Below are positions 52,022 through 60,935 of a stretch of DNA of 64,000 bases, one piece after another. A program made the translations under genes and the position numbers. This stretch comes from Sphingopyxis macrogoltabida (GTDB lineage: Bacteria; Pseudomonadota; Alphaproteobacteria; Sphingomonadales; Sphingomonadaceae), in the NCBI GenBank assembly GCA_003241685.1, contig QFPJ01000015.1:3344-67343 (forward strand). Direction: 5' to 3'. Under the pieces are notes generated by a model. The model made no database searches and was not told the origin of the DNA. It saw only the letters and a program-made list of their open reading frames with translations. How positions within the stretch are numbered: position 1 is the stretch's first letter; each line of letters starts with the position of its first letter.

Positions 52022-53533
52022 CTATTCATAATCGGCATAGGCCTGACTATCGTCGGCCAGGTCGCTGAATTTCGTCGTCTTCGCCTCGAAGTGCAGGCGG
52101 ATCTTGCCGGTCGAACCGTGACGCGATTTCGCGACGATCACCTCGGCCAAGCCGAAGACGCGCTCCATCTCGGCCGCCCATTCCTCATGCTGGGCATGAA
52201 TCTTGACGTCGTCGCCTTCGACCGGGCGCTTGGGCTCGCGCGCCGCGACATAATAATCCTCGCGGAACACGAACAGCACCATGTCGGCGTCCTGTTCGAT
52301 CGAGCCCGATTCCCGAAGGTCGGACAATTGCGGACGCTTGTCCTCGCGGCTTTCGACCTGACGGCTGAGCTGCGACAGCGCCATCACGGGAACATTAAGT
52401 TCCTTCGCCAATGTCTTGAGACCACGGGAAATTTCCGAAATTTCCTGCACGCGATTGTCGCCGCTGCGCGACGATCCCTGCAACAGTTGCAGATAATCGA
52501 CGATAATGAAGCCGATGCCGTGACGGCGCTGCAGCCGCCGTGCCCGGGTACGCAGGCCCGCGATCGTCAGACCCGGCGTGTCGTCGATGAACAGCGGCAG
52601 CGTCTGGAGCGCCTGCGCCGCACGGCTGAGCTGCTGGAACTGGTCCTTGCTGATCTTGCCCATGCGCAGCGCCTCGCCCGACACCCCCGACTGTTCGGCA
52701 AGGACGCGCGTCGCCAGCTGGTCAGCGGACATTTCGAGGCTGAAAAAGGCGACCTTCGCGCCCATGTTCTTCTCGGGCGGGATGCCGTCCTCCTCGTCGC
52801 GGCGGAAGCGTTCGGCGGCGTTATAGGCGATGTTGGTGGCGAGCGAGGTCTTGCCCATGCCCGGACGCCCGGCAAGGATCATCAGGTCGCTGTTGTGCAT
52901 GCCGCCGATCTTGGCGTTCATGCTGGAAATGCCGGTGGTGATCCCCGACAGGTGCCCGCCCGAATTGAGCGCGCGCTCGGCGGCCTGCAGCGCGACGAGG
53001 CTCGCCGCGTTGAAGCTTTTGACCGATCCCATTTCGGCCTCGCCCCCCGCCACGCGGTAGAGCGCGGTTTCGGCTTCCTCGATCTGGGCCTGCGGATCAA
53101 CGCTTTCGCTGGTGTCGAGCGCGCTGTCGACCAGCGTCCGGCCGACGCCGACCAGTTCGCGCAGCAGCGCGAGGTCGAAAATCTGCCGCGCGAAATCGCG
53201 CGCGCCGATCAGCCCGGCCCCGCTGCCGGTCAGTTGTGCCAGATAGCCGACGCCGCCGACCGCCTTCATCGCCTCGTCATTTTCGAAAAAGGGTTTCAGC
53301 GTCACCGGCGTCGCGATGCTGTTGCGTTCGATCAGCGCCATCGCCTGCTGAAAAACGCGCCCGTGCAGCGGCTCGAAGAAATGATCGGGGGTCAGATGGA
53401 CGGGCAGATCCTCGACGACTCGGTTGTCGATCAGGATCGCGCCCAGAAAAGCGGCCTCCGCCTCGATATTGCGGGGCAATTGGCGGTCATCCCCGGCGGA
53501 CGCCGGGGTCGGGATGAGGGCGAGTTCGGCCAT
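52022..53533 (-). CDS. dnaB: replicative DNA helicase DnaB
   Basis: 503 residues. The N-terminal DnaB domain (LPRNIEAEAAFLGAILID, HFFEPLHGRVFQ) is followed by the RecA-like ATPase: Walker A AGRPGMGKTSLA, then FFSLEMSADQLATRVLAEQSG, Walker B FIIVDYLQLL, and the DnaB loop LSRQVESREDKRPQLSDLRESGSIEQDAD. No intein is present. It unwinds DNA at the replication fork as a hexamer. The ATG at 53533 fits the family start; the open frame upstream is non-coding. It diverges from the UPF0262 gene across 180 bp. Confidence 0.97.
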   Translation of the reverse strand: MAELALIPTPASAGDDRQLPRNIEAEAAFLGAILIDNRVVEDLPVHLTPDHFFEPLHGRVFQQAMALIERNSIATPVTLKPFFENDEAMKAVGGVGYLAQLTGSGAGLIGARDFARQIFDLALLRELVGVGRTLVDSALDTSESVDPQAQIEEAETALYRVAGGEAEMGSVKSFNAASLVALQAAERALNSGGHLSGITTGISSMNAKIGGMHNSDLMILAGRPGMGKTSLATNIAYNAAERFRRDEEDGIPPEKNMGAKVAFFSLEMSADQLATRVLAEQSGVSGEALRMGKISKDQFQQLSRAAQALQTLPLFIDDTPGLTIAGLRTRARRLQRRHGIGFIIVDYLQLLQGSSRSGDNRVQEISEISRGLKTLAKELNVPVMALSQLSRQVESREDKRPQLSDLRESGSIEQDADMVLFVFREDYYVAAREPKRPVEGDDVKIHAQHEEWAAEMERVFGLAEVIVAKSRHGSTGKIRLHFEAKTTKFSDLADDSQAYADYE

Positions 53534-53713
53534 GGCGCAGCATAATGCGCCGTTCGTTCCTGGCGCGCAACCGGCTTGGCCGGGCCCATGCGCGGGGGCC
53601 GTGGGTGCTTCTGGGGATAAGTTCCCTCCCCCCGGCGTGCGACCTCGATTCCGGCAGGAGCAACACGTCGCCCCCTTGCCCTTCCCCGCACGTAAAGTAG
53701 AAGCACGGACAGC

Positions 53714-54211
53714 ATGACCGACGCCGATCCCTCGAAACAGCGCATCATTTCGATCGACCTCGACGAAGGGTCGATCATCTGGCGCAATCCCGATGTCGAG
53801 CAGGAACGGCGGGTCGCGATCTTCGACATTTTGGAAGACAATCGCTTCGTGCCGCAGCGCGGCCACGCCGACGGCTATGCCGGGCCTTATCGGCTGATGC
53901 TGCGCGTCGAGGACGGCCGGCTGATCTTCGAAATCGCGCGCGAGGACGGATCGCCGCTGGAAGCGATCATCCTGGGGCTGGGGCGGTTCCGCCGCCCGAT
54001 CCGCGATTATTTCGCCATCTGCGACAGCTATTATCAGGCCATCCGCACCTCGACCGCGCAACAGATCGAAACCGTCGATATGGCGCGCCGGGGGCTGCAC
54101 AATGAGGCCGCCGAAATGCTGATGGACCGGCTCGACGGCAAGATCGCGGTCGATTTCGACACCGCGCGCCGCCTCTTCACCCTCATCTGCGTCCTGCATA
54201 TCAAGAGCTGA
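53714..54211 (+). CDS. UPF0262 family protein
   Basis: 165 residues: QRIISIDLDEGSIIWRNPDVEQERRVAIFDILEDN, YRLMLRVEDGRLIFEI, and a C-terminal VDMARRGLHNEAAEMLMDRL...RRLFTLICVLHIKS. The family is conserved in alphaproteobacteria with unknown function. Its stop is two bases before the GH25 gene start, and it begins the rightward run UPF0262-GH25-cdd-dcd. No signal peptide or membrane segment is seen, so a cytoplasmic location is expected. Confidence 0.9.
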   Translation: MTDADPSKQRIISIDLDEGSIIWRNPDVEQERRVAIFDILEDNRFVPQRGHADGYAGPYRLMLRVEDGRLIFEIAREDGSPLEAIILGLGRFRRPIRDYFAICDSYYQAIRTSTAQQIETVDMARRGLHNEAAEMLMDRLDGKIAVDFDTARRLFTLICVLHIKS

Positions 54212-54213
54212 GG

Positions 54214-54963
54214 ATGGCACGGGGGGCGTCATCACCGAAGGCCGGCGCAAGGGCGAACTGGCAGGCGCGGGTCATCGACCTGATGCGGCGGATCGGCGCG
54301 GCGCTGGTGCTGATCCTGGTCGCCGCGGGCCTCGCGCTGTGGTGGGCGGCGCGCTGGACCCCCGACCGGGCGCTCTATCCGACGCAGGGGGTGACGATCG
54401 ACGCGGGCAATGGCGATGTCCATTGGGGGTCGATCAAGGCGGCGGGCGCCGATTTCGCCTATATCATGGCGACGCGCGGCACCGCCGGCGTCGATCCGAT
54501 GTTCGCCCGCAATATCGCCGGCGCGCGCGAAGCCGGTGTTCAGGCAGGGGCGATCCATCGCTACAGCCTGTGCCAGCTCGCCACCGATCAGGCGGCGAAT
54601 TTCATCCGCAATGTGCCGCGCCGCCCCGACGCGCTGCCCGCGGTGGTGTGGCTCGACTTCGACGACCGCTGCCCCGACCGGCCGACCCGCGCCCTGCTGC
54701 TGTCCGAACTCGCGACCTTCCTGGCGCAGATCGAGGCGCATACCGGCAAGCGCAGCCTGATCGCCCCCGGCCCGGCGTTCGAGGCCGATTATCAGGTGAC
54801 GAAGGGCATCGCCCGCACGACCTGGCTGCGCCGCGATTTCTTCGAACCCGACTATGGCGCGCATCCCTGGGCGATGTGGCAGGCGAATGATTATATTCGC
54901 CTGTCGGGCGCCGCCGGCACGGTCGGCTGGAACGTGCTGCGCCCGCAAGGAGAGACGCGATGA
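54214..54963 (+). CDS. membrane-anchored GH25 muramidase-like protein with altered active site
   Basis: 249 residues. A transmembrane anchor (about 27-48, GAALVLILVAAGLALWWAA) precedes a GH25-type barrel: GVTIDAGNGDVHWGSIKAAG (Asp63), FAYIMATRG, AGVQAGAIHRYSLC and LPAVVWLDFDD. In active GH25 enzymes the last motif reads LDxE; here the glutamate is replaced by Asp150. The second motif, normally ATEG, is ATRG. It may cut peptidoglycan weakly, or only bind it. The gene is coupled to cdd by a 4-base overlap (ATGA). Confidence 0.82.
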   Translation: MARGASSPKAGARANWQARVIDLMRRIGAALVLILVAAGLALWWAARWTPDRALYPTQGVTIDAGNGDVHWGSIKAAGADFAYIMATRGTAGVDPMFARNIAGAREAGVQAGAIHRYSLCQLATDQAANFIRNVPRRPDALPAVVWLDFDDRCPDRPTRALLLSELATFLAQIEAHTGKRSLIAPGPAFEADYQVTKGIARTTWLRRDFFEPDYGAHPWAMWQANDYIRLSGAAGTVGWNVLRPQGETR

Positions 54964-55424
54964 CCCTGCCCGACCCGCGCGCCCGCGACGCGCTGATTGC
55001 CGCCGCCCGCGATGCGGCAAGCCGCGCCTATGCCCCTTATTCGGGCTTTCACGTCGGCGCGGCGCTGCTGCTGAAAAACGGCGACGTGGTCACCGGCGCC
55101 AATGTCGAAAACGCCAGCTATGGCCTGACGCTGTGTGCCGAAACCGCGGCGGTCGCCAAGATCGCCAACGAAGGCTGGATCGGCGAACTGGCGGAGGTCG
55201 CCATCGTCGGCGGTCGCCCCGACGGCGACGCGCTGCTCGGCGGCGATGCGGTCAATCCCTGCGGCCGCTGCCGCCAGATATTGAACGAAGCCGCCGAACG
55301 GTCGAAAACCGACATATGGGTGCACTGCGCGTCGGGGGACGGGTCGGCCGTCAACAGCTATCGGCTCAGCGAGCTGTTGCCCGCCGCTTTCGGGCCCAAG
55401 GATCTGGGGCTGATCCCCGACTGA
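54960..55424 (+). CDS. cdd: cytidine deaminase
   Basis: 154 residues. Zinc and catalytic residues are in CAETAAV (Cys and catalytic Glu) and PCGRCRQ (two further zinc cysteines). AYAPYSGFHVGAALL and NVENASYGLTLC are the substrate-binding blocks. It converts cytidine and deoxycytidine to uridine forms in pyrimidine salvage. The length is that of the small tetrameric form. The start overlaps the GH25 gene stop, and dcd follows 39 bp on, giving two nucleotide deaminases side by side. Confidence 0.95.
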   Translation: MTLPDPRARDALIAAARDAASRAYAPYSGFHVGAALLLKNGDVVTGANVENASYGLTLCAETAAVAKIANEGWIGELAEVAIVGGRPDGDALLGGDAVNPCGRCRQILNEAAERSKTDIWVHCASGDGSAVNSYRLSELLPAAFGPKDLGLIPD

Positions 55425-55463
55425 CCGCTTGCGCAAAACGCGGCGCCCCGACAAGACAGCCGC

Positions 55464-56018
55464 ATGAGCATTCTTTCCGACAAATGGATTCGCGAGGCCG
55501 CCCGGACGCAGGGCATGATCGAACCCTTCGTGGAGGCACAGCGCCGCGACGGCTGCATCAGCTATGGCCTTTCATCCTATGGCTATGACGCGCGCGTCGC
55601 GCCCGAGTTCAAGATCTTCACCAATATCGACAGCACCACCGTCGATCCCAAGGCCTTCGACCCCAAGAATTTCGTCGACCGCGAAACCGACGTCTGCATC
55701 ATTCCGCCGAACAGCTTCGCGCTCGCCCGCACGGTCGAATATTTCCGCATCCCGCGCGACGTGCTGGTCATTTGCCTGGGCAAGTCGACCTATGCCCGCT
55801 GCGGCATCATCGTGAACGTCACCCCGCTCGAACCCGGCTGGGAGGGGCATGTGACGCTGGAATTTTCCAACACCACCCCCCTGCCCGCCAAAATCTATGC
55901 CAATGAAGGCGCGTGCCAGTTTCTCTTCCTGCAGGGCAATGAGCCGTGCGAGACGAGCTACGCCGACCGCGCCGGCAAATATATGGGGCAGAAAGGCGTC
56001 ACGCTGCCGCGCCTTTAG
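55464..56018 (+). CDS. dcd: dCTP deaminase
   Basis: 184 residues of the dUTPase-fold dCTP deaminase. Start SILSDKWIREAA, active-site block GKSTYARCGIIVNVTPLEPGWEGHVTLEFSN with the conserved Arg, Ser and Glu, and C-terminal ANEGACQFLFLQG. It makes dUTP from dCTP for thymidylate synthesis. Normal length. It is followed by 95 bp with no gene before doxX; a GGAAC (56048-56052) and a CGTC (56069-56072) 16 bases apart in that gap only weakly resemble an EcfG promoter. Confidence 0.95.
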   Translation: MSILSDKWIREAARTQGMIEPFVEAQRRDGCISYGLSSYGYDARVAPEFKIFTNIDSTTVDPKAFDPKNFVDRETDVCIIPPNSFALARTVEYFRIPRDVLVICLGKSTYARCGIIVNVTPLEPGWEGHVTLEFSNTTPLPAKIYANEGACQFLFLQGNEPCETSYADRAGKYMGQKGVTLPRL

Positions 56019-56113
56019 GGGCCGCCGCCAAAGCAATACATGGGGACGGAACCTCCGCGCCCGCCGCGCGTCCTTCCCCACAAGCGGACGGGGCGCGCAG
56101 TGGAGGATGCCCC

Positions 56114-56632
56114 ATGTCCATGATCGCCGTCTTTATCGGCCGCCTGTTCATCGCCCTGATCTTCATCATCTCGGGCATCGACAAGCTGATCCATGTCAAC
56201 AATACCGGCGCGATGATCGCCGCCGCCGACCTGCCGTCCTGGCTGGCCGTGCCGACCGGCCTGTTCGAACTGGTCGCCGGCATCTGCATCGCGCTGGGCA
56301 TCGCCACCCGGCTGTTCGCGATCCTGCTTGCGGGCTTCGTCCTGCTGACCATCCTCTTCTTCCACCGCGAGTTCACCGATCCGGTTCAGGCGATGGCGGC
56401 GATGAAGAATCTGGCGATCGCGGGCGGCCTGCTGTGTCTGTTCGGCTATGGCCAGACGCGCTGGAGCTATGATTCGCTGCGCCAGCGGCGGCGCAGCGAA
56501 CTCGCCGCCCACGACGCCGAACGCCGCGCGAGCGACGCCGAACTGCGCGCCGCCCGTGCCGAGGGCCGCGTCGAAGGACGGATCGACACGGTCGATGTTC
56601 CGCCGGCGCGCAAGCCCTTCTGGCGACGCTGA
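56114..56632 (+). CDS. DoxX-family membrane protein with charged C-terminal tail
   Basis: 172 residues. Four membrane helices (MIAVFIGRLFIALIFIISGIDKL; TGLFELVAGICIALGIATRL; FAILLAGFVLLTILFF; a last one near 98-112) match the DoxX/DoxD family. A hydrophilic tail from about residue 120 is rich in Arg, Ala and Glu (QRRRSELAAHDAERRASDAE) and probably helical in the cytoplasm. GGAGG lies seven bases before the ATG at 56114, which sets the start. The function is unknown; some relatives take part in quinone or thiol redox processes. Confidence 0.88.
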   Translation: MSMIAVFIGRLFIALIFIISGIDKLIHVNNTGAMIAAADLPSWLAVPTGLFELVAGICIALGIATRLFAILLAGFVLLTILFFHREFTDPVQAMAAMKNLAIAGGLLCLFGYGQTRWSYDSLRQRRRSELAAHDAERRASDAELRAARAEGRVEGRIDTVDVPPARKPFWRR

Positions 56633-56729
56633 CACCGCCCTGCTGCTTACCCCCGCGCGTTCCGCCTTGGCAGATCGGCCGCGCTGCGCTAGCCTCCACT
56701 TAACGTAAACGTAAAGGGAGGATGCCGCG

Positions 56730-57896
56730 ATGCCCCGCGATCTCGATATCGTCGTCTATGGCGCAACCGGCTTCACCGGCCGGCTCGTGGCCGAATATCT
56801 CGCGCATCGCGACAAGGGCGGCAATGATGCGCCGAAATGGGCGATGGCGGGGCGCAGCCTTGCCAAGCTGGCCGAGGTCCGCGATCTGATTGGCGCGCCC
56901 GAGGAAACCCCGCTGATCGTCGCGGACGCGAGCGATCCCGCCAGCCTCGACAAGATGGCGGCGGACACGAAGGTCGTTCTGAGCACCGTCGGCCCCTACC
57001 AGCTTTACGGCAGCGACCTGGTCGCCGCCTGTGTCCGGGCGGGCACCGCCTATGCCGATCTGTGCGGCGAGCCCGGCTGGATGCGCGAGATGATCGACAC
57101 GCACGAGGCGGCGGCCAAGGCGTCGGGTGCGCGCATCACCTTTTCCTGCGGCTTCGATTCGATCCCCTTCGACCTTGGCGTGCTGTTTCTTCAGGCCGAA
57201 GCGGCGAAACGGCACGGCGCCCCGGCGCCGCGCGTCAAGGGCCGCGTCCGCAAGATGCAGGGCGGCGCGTCGGGCGGCACGATCGCCAGCCTGACCGAAA
57301 CCCTGAAAGCCGTGGCGAAACAGCCGTCGCTCGCGCTGCTGCTGAAATCGAGTTTCGCGCTGACTCCCGGCTTCGAAGGGCCGTCGCAGCCGACCGGGCT
57401 GATCCCCGAATATGACGGCGCGACGGGCACCTGGACCGCGCCGTTCGTCATGGCGCCGATCAACACCAAGAATGTCCATCGCACCAATTTCCTGCTCGGC
57501 CACGCATGGGGCGCGGATTTGGTCTATGACGAAATGGTCATGACGACGATCGGCGATGCCGGCAAGGCGATGGCCGAAGCGATGGCCAAGGCGAACCCCT
57601 TCGGCGGATCGCAGCTCCAGCCCGGCGAGGGACCGAGCAAGGAAGAGCGCGAGGCCGGCTTTTACGACATTCTCTTCGTCGGCGAATATCCCGATGGCCG
57701 TGCCATCCGCGCCAGCGTGCAGGGCGACCGCGACCCCGGCTATGGTTCGACGTCGAAAATGCTCGCCGAAACCGGCATGGCGTTGCTCGCCAACAAGGGC
57801 GACGGCGGCATATGGACGCCCGGCGCGCTGCTGGGACAGGCGCTGATCGACCGGCTGACCGCGAACGCCGGCCTGACCTTCCAGATCGAGGATTGA
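56730..57896 (+). CDS. saccharopine-dehydrogenase-like / trans-acting enoyl-reductase family protein
   Basis: 388 residues. Rossmann start IVVYGATGFTGRLVAEYL, then AMAGRSLAKLAEVRD, VVLSTVGPYQLYGSDLVAACV and YADLCGEPGWMREMID. FSCGFDSIPFDLGVLFL and GGTIASLTETL follow. This is the branch that includes mycobacterial trans-acting enoyl reductases and many uncharacterised NAD(P) proteins. The substrate is unknown. The thioesterase gene follows 7 bp on, so the two probably form an operon, which hints at acyl-thioester metabolism. Confidence 0.87.
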   Translation: MPRDLDIVVYGATGFTGRLVAEYLAHRDKGGNDAPKWAMAGRSLAKLAEVRDLIGAPEETPLIVADASDPASLDKMAADTKVVLSTVGPYQLYGSDLVAACVRAGTAYADLCGEPGWMREMIDTHEAAAKASGARITFSCGFDSIPFDLGVLFLQAEAAKRHGAPAPRVKGRVRKMQGGASGGTIASLTETLKAVAKQPSLALLLKSSFALTPGFEGPSQPTGLIPEYDGATGTWTAPFVMAPINTKNVHRTNFLLGHAWGADLVYDEMVMTTIGDAGKAMAEAMAKANPFGGSQLQPGEGPSKEEREAGFYDILFVGEYPDGRAIRASVQGDRDPGYGSTSKMLAETGMALLANKGDGGIWTPGALLGQALIDRLTANAGLTFQIED

Positions 57897-57903
57897 CCGC
57901 AAG

Positions 57904-58704
57904 ATGACGACCTCCGCCAGCGCGCTCGACGCGCTGCTTTCGACCGTGCGCGCCGAAGACGGCGTTGCAAAAGCCCACATCGACGAAGGCTGGATGCAGG
58001 GGCGCACCGCCTATGGCGGGATCAGCTCGGCGGTCGCGCTCGCCGGCACGATGGCGCTGCATCCGACCGATACGCCGCTGCGCTATGCCCAGATCAGTTT
58101 CGTCGGCCCGGTCGGCGGCGACTGCACCGTCACGACGCGCGAGCTTCGGCGGTCCAAATCAAGCCTGTTCGTCGATGCCGGCGTCTCCAGCGACCAGGGG
58201 TTCGGGACCGCGGCGGTCTTCGCCTTCTCCGGCGACCGGACAAGCCACCTCGACCATAACCGACTGTCGATGCCCGATGCGCCCGCGCCCGAAACGCTGG
58301 CGCCGGTGCCCGATCACAAGGTCCGGCCCAACTTCACGCGCCATTTCGACATGCGCCCGACCAGCGGCCCGCGCTTCGACTGGAAAAGCGAGGTCGGCGA
58401 ATATCTGACCTGGGTCCGTTTCGTGGAGGAACCGGCCTGTCACCCGATGGTGGCGCTGCTGGCGATGGGCGACGCGCTGCCGCCCGCCGCCATGGCATTG
58501 TTCACCGAATTCGGGCCGATCAGTTCGATGAACTGGACGGTGAACATGCTGACCGGAACGCCCGCGACGGACGATGGCTGGTGGCTGCTGTCGGCAAAGA
58601 CCGCCTATGCTCGCGGCGGCTTTTCGGCGCAGGACATGATGATCTGGAACCGCGCGGGCGAGCCGGTGATGAGCGGCAGTCAGGGGATCGCCATCTACGC
58701 CTGA
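57904..58704 (+). CDS. double-hotdog acyl-CoA thioesterase (TesB-like)
   Basis: 266 residues. The N-terminal hotdog half has GRTAYGGISSAVALAGTMAL and YAQISFVGPVGGDCTVTTRELRRSKSS; the C-terminal half has SSMNWTVNMLTGTPATDDGWWLLSAKTAYARGGFSAQDMMIWNRAGEPVMSGSQGIAIY. The paired hotdog layout is that of the TesB/4HBT_3 group. It would hydrolyse an acyl-CoA thioester. It follows the reductase-like gene by 7 bp, and its last 10 bases overlap the end of the convergent sensor kinase gene. Confidence 0.87.
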   Translation: MTTSASALDALLSTVRAEDGVAKAHIDEGWMQGRTAYGGISSAVALAGTMALHPTDTPLRYAQISFVGPVGGDCTVTTRELRRSKSSLFVDAGVSSDQGFGTAAVFAFSGDRTSHLDHNRLSMPDAPAPETLAPVPDHKVRPNFTRHFDMRPTSGPRFDWKSEVGEYLTWVRFVEEPACHPMVALLAMGDALPPAAMALFTEFGPISSMNWTVNMLTGTPATDDGWWLLSAKTAYARGGFSAQDMMIWNRAGEPVMSGSQGIAIYA

Positions 58705-60053
58705 AGAGGCGCGGCCGGCAGCGTGATGACGGCGTCGAGACCGCCGCCCGCGCGGTTAGCCAGCGTCAGTTCGCCGCCCTCGCCCTCCGCGATGTCGCGC
58801 GCGATCGACAGGCCCAGCCCGGCGCCTCCCGTCGCGCGGTTGCGCGATTCCTCGCCGCGCGCAAAGGGTTCGATCAGCGTTCGGATCTGCTCCTCGGTCA
58901 ATCCCGGCCCGTCGTCCGATACGATCAGGCGAACGCGGTCGCCGTCCGCGCGCACCGTCAACCGCGCGCGAAGCCCATAAGCGACCGCATTGTCGATCAG
59001 GTTGCGCAGGGCGCGGCGGATCAGCATCGGCCGCGCCAGGATGGCGGCGCCGCCGGCGGCGCTGTCGATCGTGACGTCCTTGCCCTGCTCGCGATAGTCG
59101 GCGGCCAGCTCAGCAACCACCGCCGCCGGGTCGATGCGGCCCTGCCCCTCGGTCCCCGCCCCCGACCGCGCCAGCGCCAATATGTCGGCCAGCATCGCGG
59201 TCATTTCCTCGATGCTCGCGATCATGCGTTCGCGCAGGCGGTCGTCGTCGACCTGTTCGACGCGCACGCGCAGGCTGGCAAGCGGCGTCCGCAGGTCATG
59301 GCCGACCGCGCCCAGCATCCGGTCCTTGTCGGCCAGCATCGTCGCGATCCGCGCGCGATAGGCGTTGAAGGCGCGGATCAGGTCGCGCACGTCGGACGGC
59401 CCCTCTTCCTCGATCGGCGTCGCGTCGCGCAGCGCCGGGCTGACCCGCGCGGCGCGCGTCAGCTGGCGCAGCGGCATCGCGGCGCGCCAGGCAATGAAAC
59501 CGATGGGGATCAGCAGCAACAGGTAGAGCGACAGCGTCTGCCAGATCAGAAAGCCCTGCAGCCGGTCGCCGCCGCCGGCCATGCGGCTACGCACCGCGAA
59601 ATAGCGGCCGTCGATCCGCGCGATCGCGATCACCGTCCGTCCGGGAAGCTGGGTCCGCCCCAACCTTGGCCGCTGCGGCAGCGCCCAGACCCGGACATCC
59701 TGCGCCGCGACATCGGCTTCGGTCAGCAGGCCGGCAATGTAGCGCGCCATGTCGGGCAACTCGACCGCAGCGGGCGGTAAGGGCGGCGGCGCCGCGCCGA
59801 TCCAGACCTTTGGCACGCGGCGCCCGTCGCGGTGATCGTCATGCGCGTCGTCCGGCTCGGCAAAACCGCGGTCCTGGCGGTCCATCGCGTCGATGATCCG
59901 CGCCACCGCCATGCCGCCGCCATGCGCCAGCGCCTGCTGCCGCTGCCCGCGCACCAGCAGCGTGAAATTGATCGCCTGCGCGACGAACAGCGTCACCGCG
60001 ACGGCAAAGACCAGCTGCCCGATCAGGCTGCGCGGCCACAATCGGATCGTCAT
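58695..60053 (-). CDS. sensor histidine kinase with His/Asp-rich periplasmic loop
   Basis: 452 residues. TM1 about 10-33, a periplasmic domain about 35-165, TM2 about 170-190, a HAMP linker (AMPLRQLTRAARVS), an H-box DRMLGAVGHDLRTPLASLRV, N-box RRALRNLIDNAVAYG, and G-boxes VSDDGPGL and GGAGLGLSIARDI. The periplasmic part has PDDAHDDHRDG at residues 67-77, a cluster of acidic residues and histidines that could bind a divalent metal. The ATG at 60053 overlaps the response-regulator stop (ATGA), so the two are co-translated. Confidence 0.93.
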   Translation of the reverse strand: MTIRLWPRSLIGQLVFAVAVTLFVAQAINFTLLVRGQRQQALAHGGGMAVARIIDAMDRQDRGFAEPDDAHDDHRDGRRVPKVWIGAAPPPLPPAAVELPDMARYIAGLLTEADVAAQDVRVWALPQRPRLGRTQLPGRTVIAIARIDGRYFAVRSRMAGGGDRLQGFLIWQTLSLYLLLLIPIGFIAWRAAMPLRQLTRAARVSPALRDATPIEEEGPSDVRDLIRAFNAYRARIATMLADKDRMLGAVGHDLRTPLASLRVRVEQVDDDRLRERMIASIEEMTAMLADILALARSGAGTEGQGRIDPAAVVAELAADYREQGKDVTIDSAAGGAAILARPMLIRRALRNLIDNAVAYGLRARLTVRADGDRVRLIVSDDGPGLTEEQIRTLIEPFARGEESRNRATGGAGLGLSIARDIAEGEGGELTLANRAGGGLDAVITLPAAPLQA

Positions 60054-60784
60054 GCCGCCGGCCCCATGCGCTTGACCTCGCACGCCAGCGTATAGCCCCC
60101 GCCCCAGACGGTCTTGACGATCTGGGGATGCGCGGGGTCTTCCTCGATCTTCTTGCGCAGGCGGCTCACCAGATTGTCGATCGCGCGGTCGAAGATATCC
60201 GCCTCGCGCCCGCGCACCAGATCGAGCAGGCGGTCGCGGCTCATCACCTGGCGCGGATGCCGCACCAGCGCATGCAGCAGATGATATTCGCCGGAGGACA
60301 AAGCAACCTCATGGCCGCCTTCGTCGACCAGCACCCTCTCGACCTCGCGCAGCACCCACGGCCCGAAGGCAAAGCTGGTGCCGCCGGGATCGAGCGCGCG
60401 GCCGTTGGCCTGCGTCCGGCGCAGCACGGTGCGGATGCGTGCCACCAGTTCGCGCGGGTTGAACGGTTTGACGACATAATCGTCGGCGCCGATTTCCAGC
60501 CCGATGATCCGCTCGGTATCCTCGGCGCGCGCGGTCAGCAGGATCACGGGAATATGGCTGGTTTCGCGCAGATGACGCGTCAGCGACAAGCCGTCTTCGC
60601 CCGGCATCATGATGTCGCTGACCACCAAGTCGACCGACTGGGCGCGCAATACCGACCGCGCTTCCGCGGCGCTGGCAGCGGCGGTGACCGCAAAGCCCTG
60701 CGCGTCGAGATATTCGGACAAGGGTTCGCGGATCGACGGTTCGTCGTCGATCAGCAGGATGCGGGGCGTATCACTGTCGGTCAT
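60050..60784 (-). CDS. OmpR/PhoB-family response regulator
   Basis: 244 residues. Receiver domain with acidic pocket LLIDDEP, phosphoacceptor Asp in VVSDIMMPG, conserved Thr/Ala in LLTARAED and Lys in VVKPFNPREL. The C-terminal winged helix has SGEYHLLHALVRHPRQVMSRDRLLD, RAIDNLVSRLRKKI and VKTVWGGGYTL. Proteins of this family bind tandem direct repeats with 10-11 bp period. Such a repeat lies upstream of the neighbouring EF-hand gene and upstream of the rcnB-like gene, so both are likely targets. It is first in the pair with the kinase gene. Confidence 0.94.
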   Translation of the reverse strand: MTDSDTPRILLIDDEPSIREPLSEYLDAQGFAVTAAASAAEARSVLRAQSVDLVVSDIMMPGEDGLSLTRHLRETSHIPVILLTARAEDTERIIGLEIGADDYVVKPFNPRELVARIRTVLRRTQANGRALDPGGTSFAFGPWVLREVERVLVDEGGHEVALSSGEYHLLHALVRHPRQVMSRDRLLDLVRGREADIFDRAIDNLVSRLRKKIEEDPAHPQIVKTVWGGGYTLACEVKRMGPAA

Positions 60785-60830
60785 CGCGGGTCCGGGCTGA
60801 AGGCGGAAGCAAAAGGCGCGGGATATAGTT

Positions 60831-60860
60831 CACCCACCGGTCCTTTCGGGCCGGTGGGTG
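60831..60860 (-). terminator. hairpin between the EF-hand gene and the response-regulator gene
   Basis: CACCCACCGG (60831-60840) and CCGGTGGGTG (60851-60860) are perfect 10-bp inverted arms with a TCCTTTCGGG loop. It lies 76 bases past the EF-hand stop and 47 bases before the response-regulator start, all on the minus strand. It could end the EF-hand transcript or act in the leader of the regulator mRNA. No T run follows on the minus strand. Confidence 0.5.
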
Positions 60861-60935
60861 ATAGCTGGCAGGGACCGCAGCCAAAGGCAATGCCGGGAGG
60901 GGGAGTAAGCCTGCCCCGGCCGCGGTCCCGGCCGA

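Noticed and set aside
56048..56072. GGAAC-N16-CGTC upstream of doxX as an EcfG promoter
   Set aside because: The last base of the -10 element differs from CGTT and the region is very GC-rich, so the match is not convincing.
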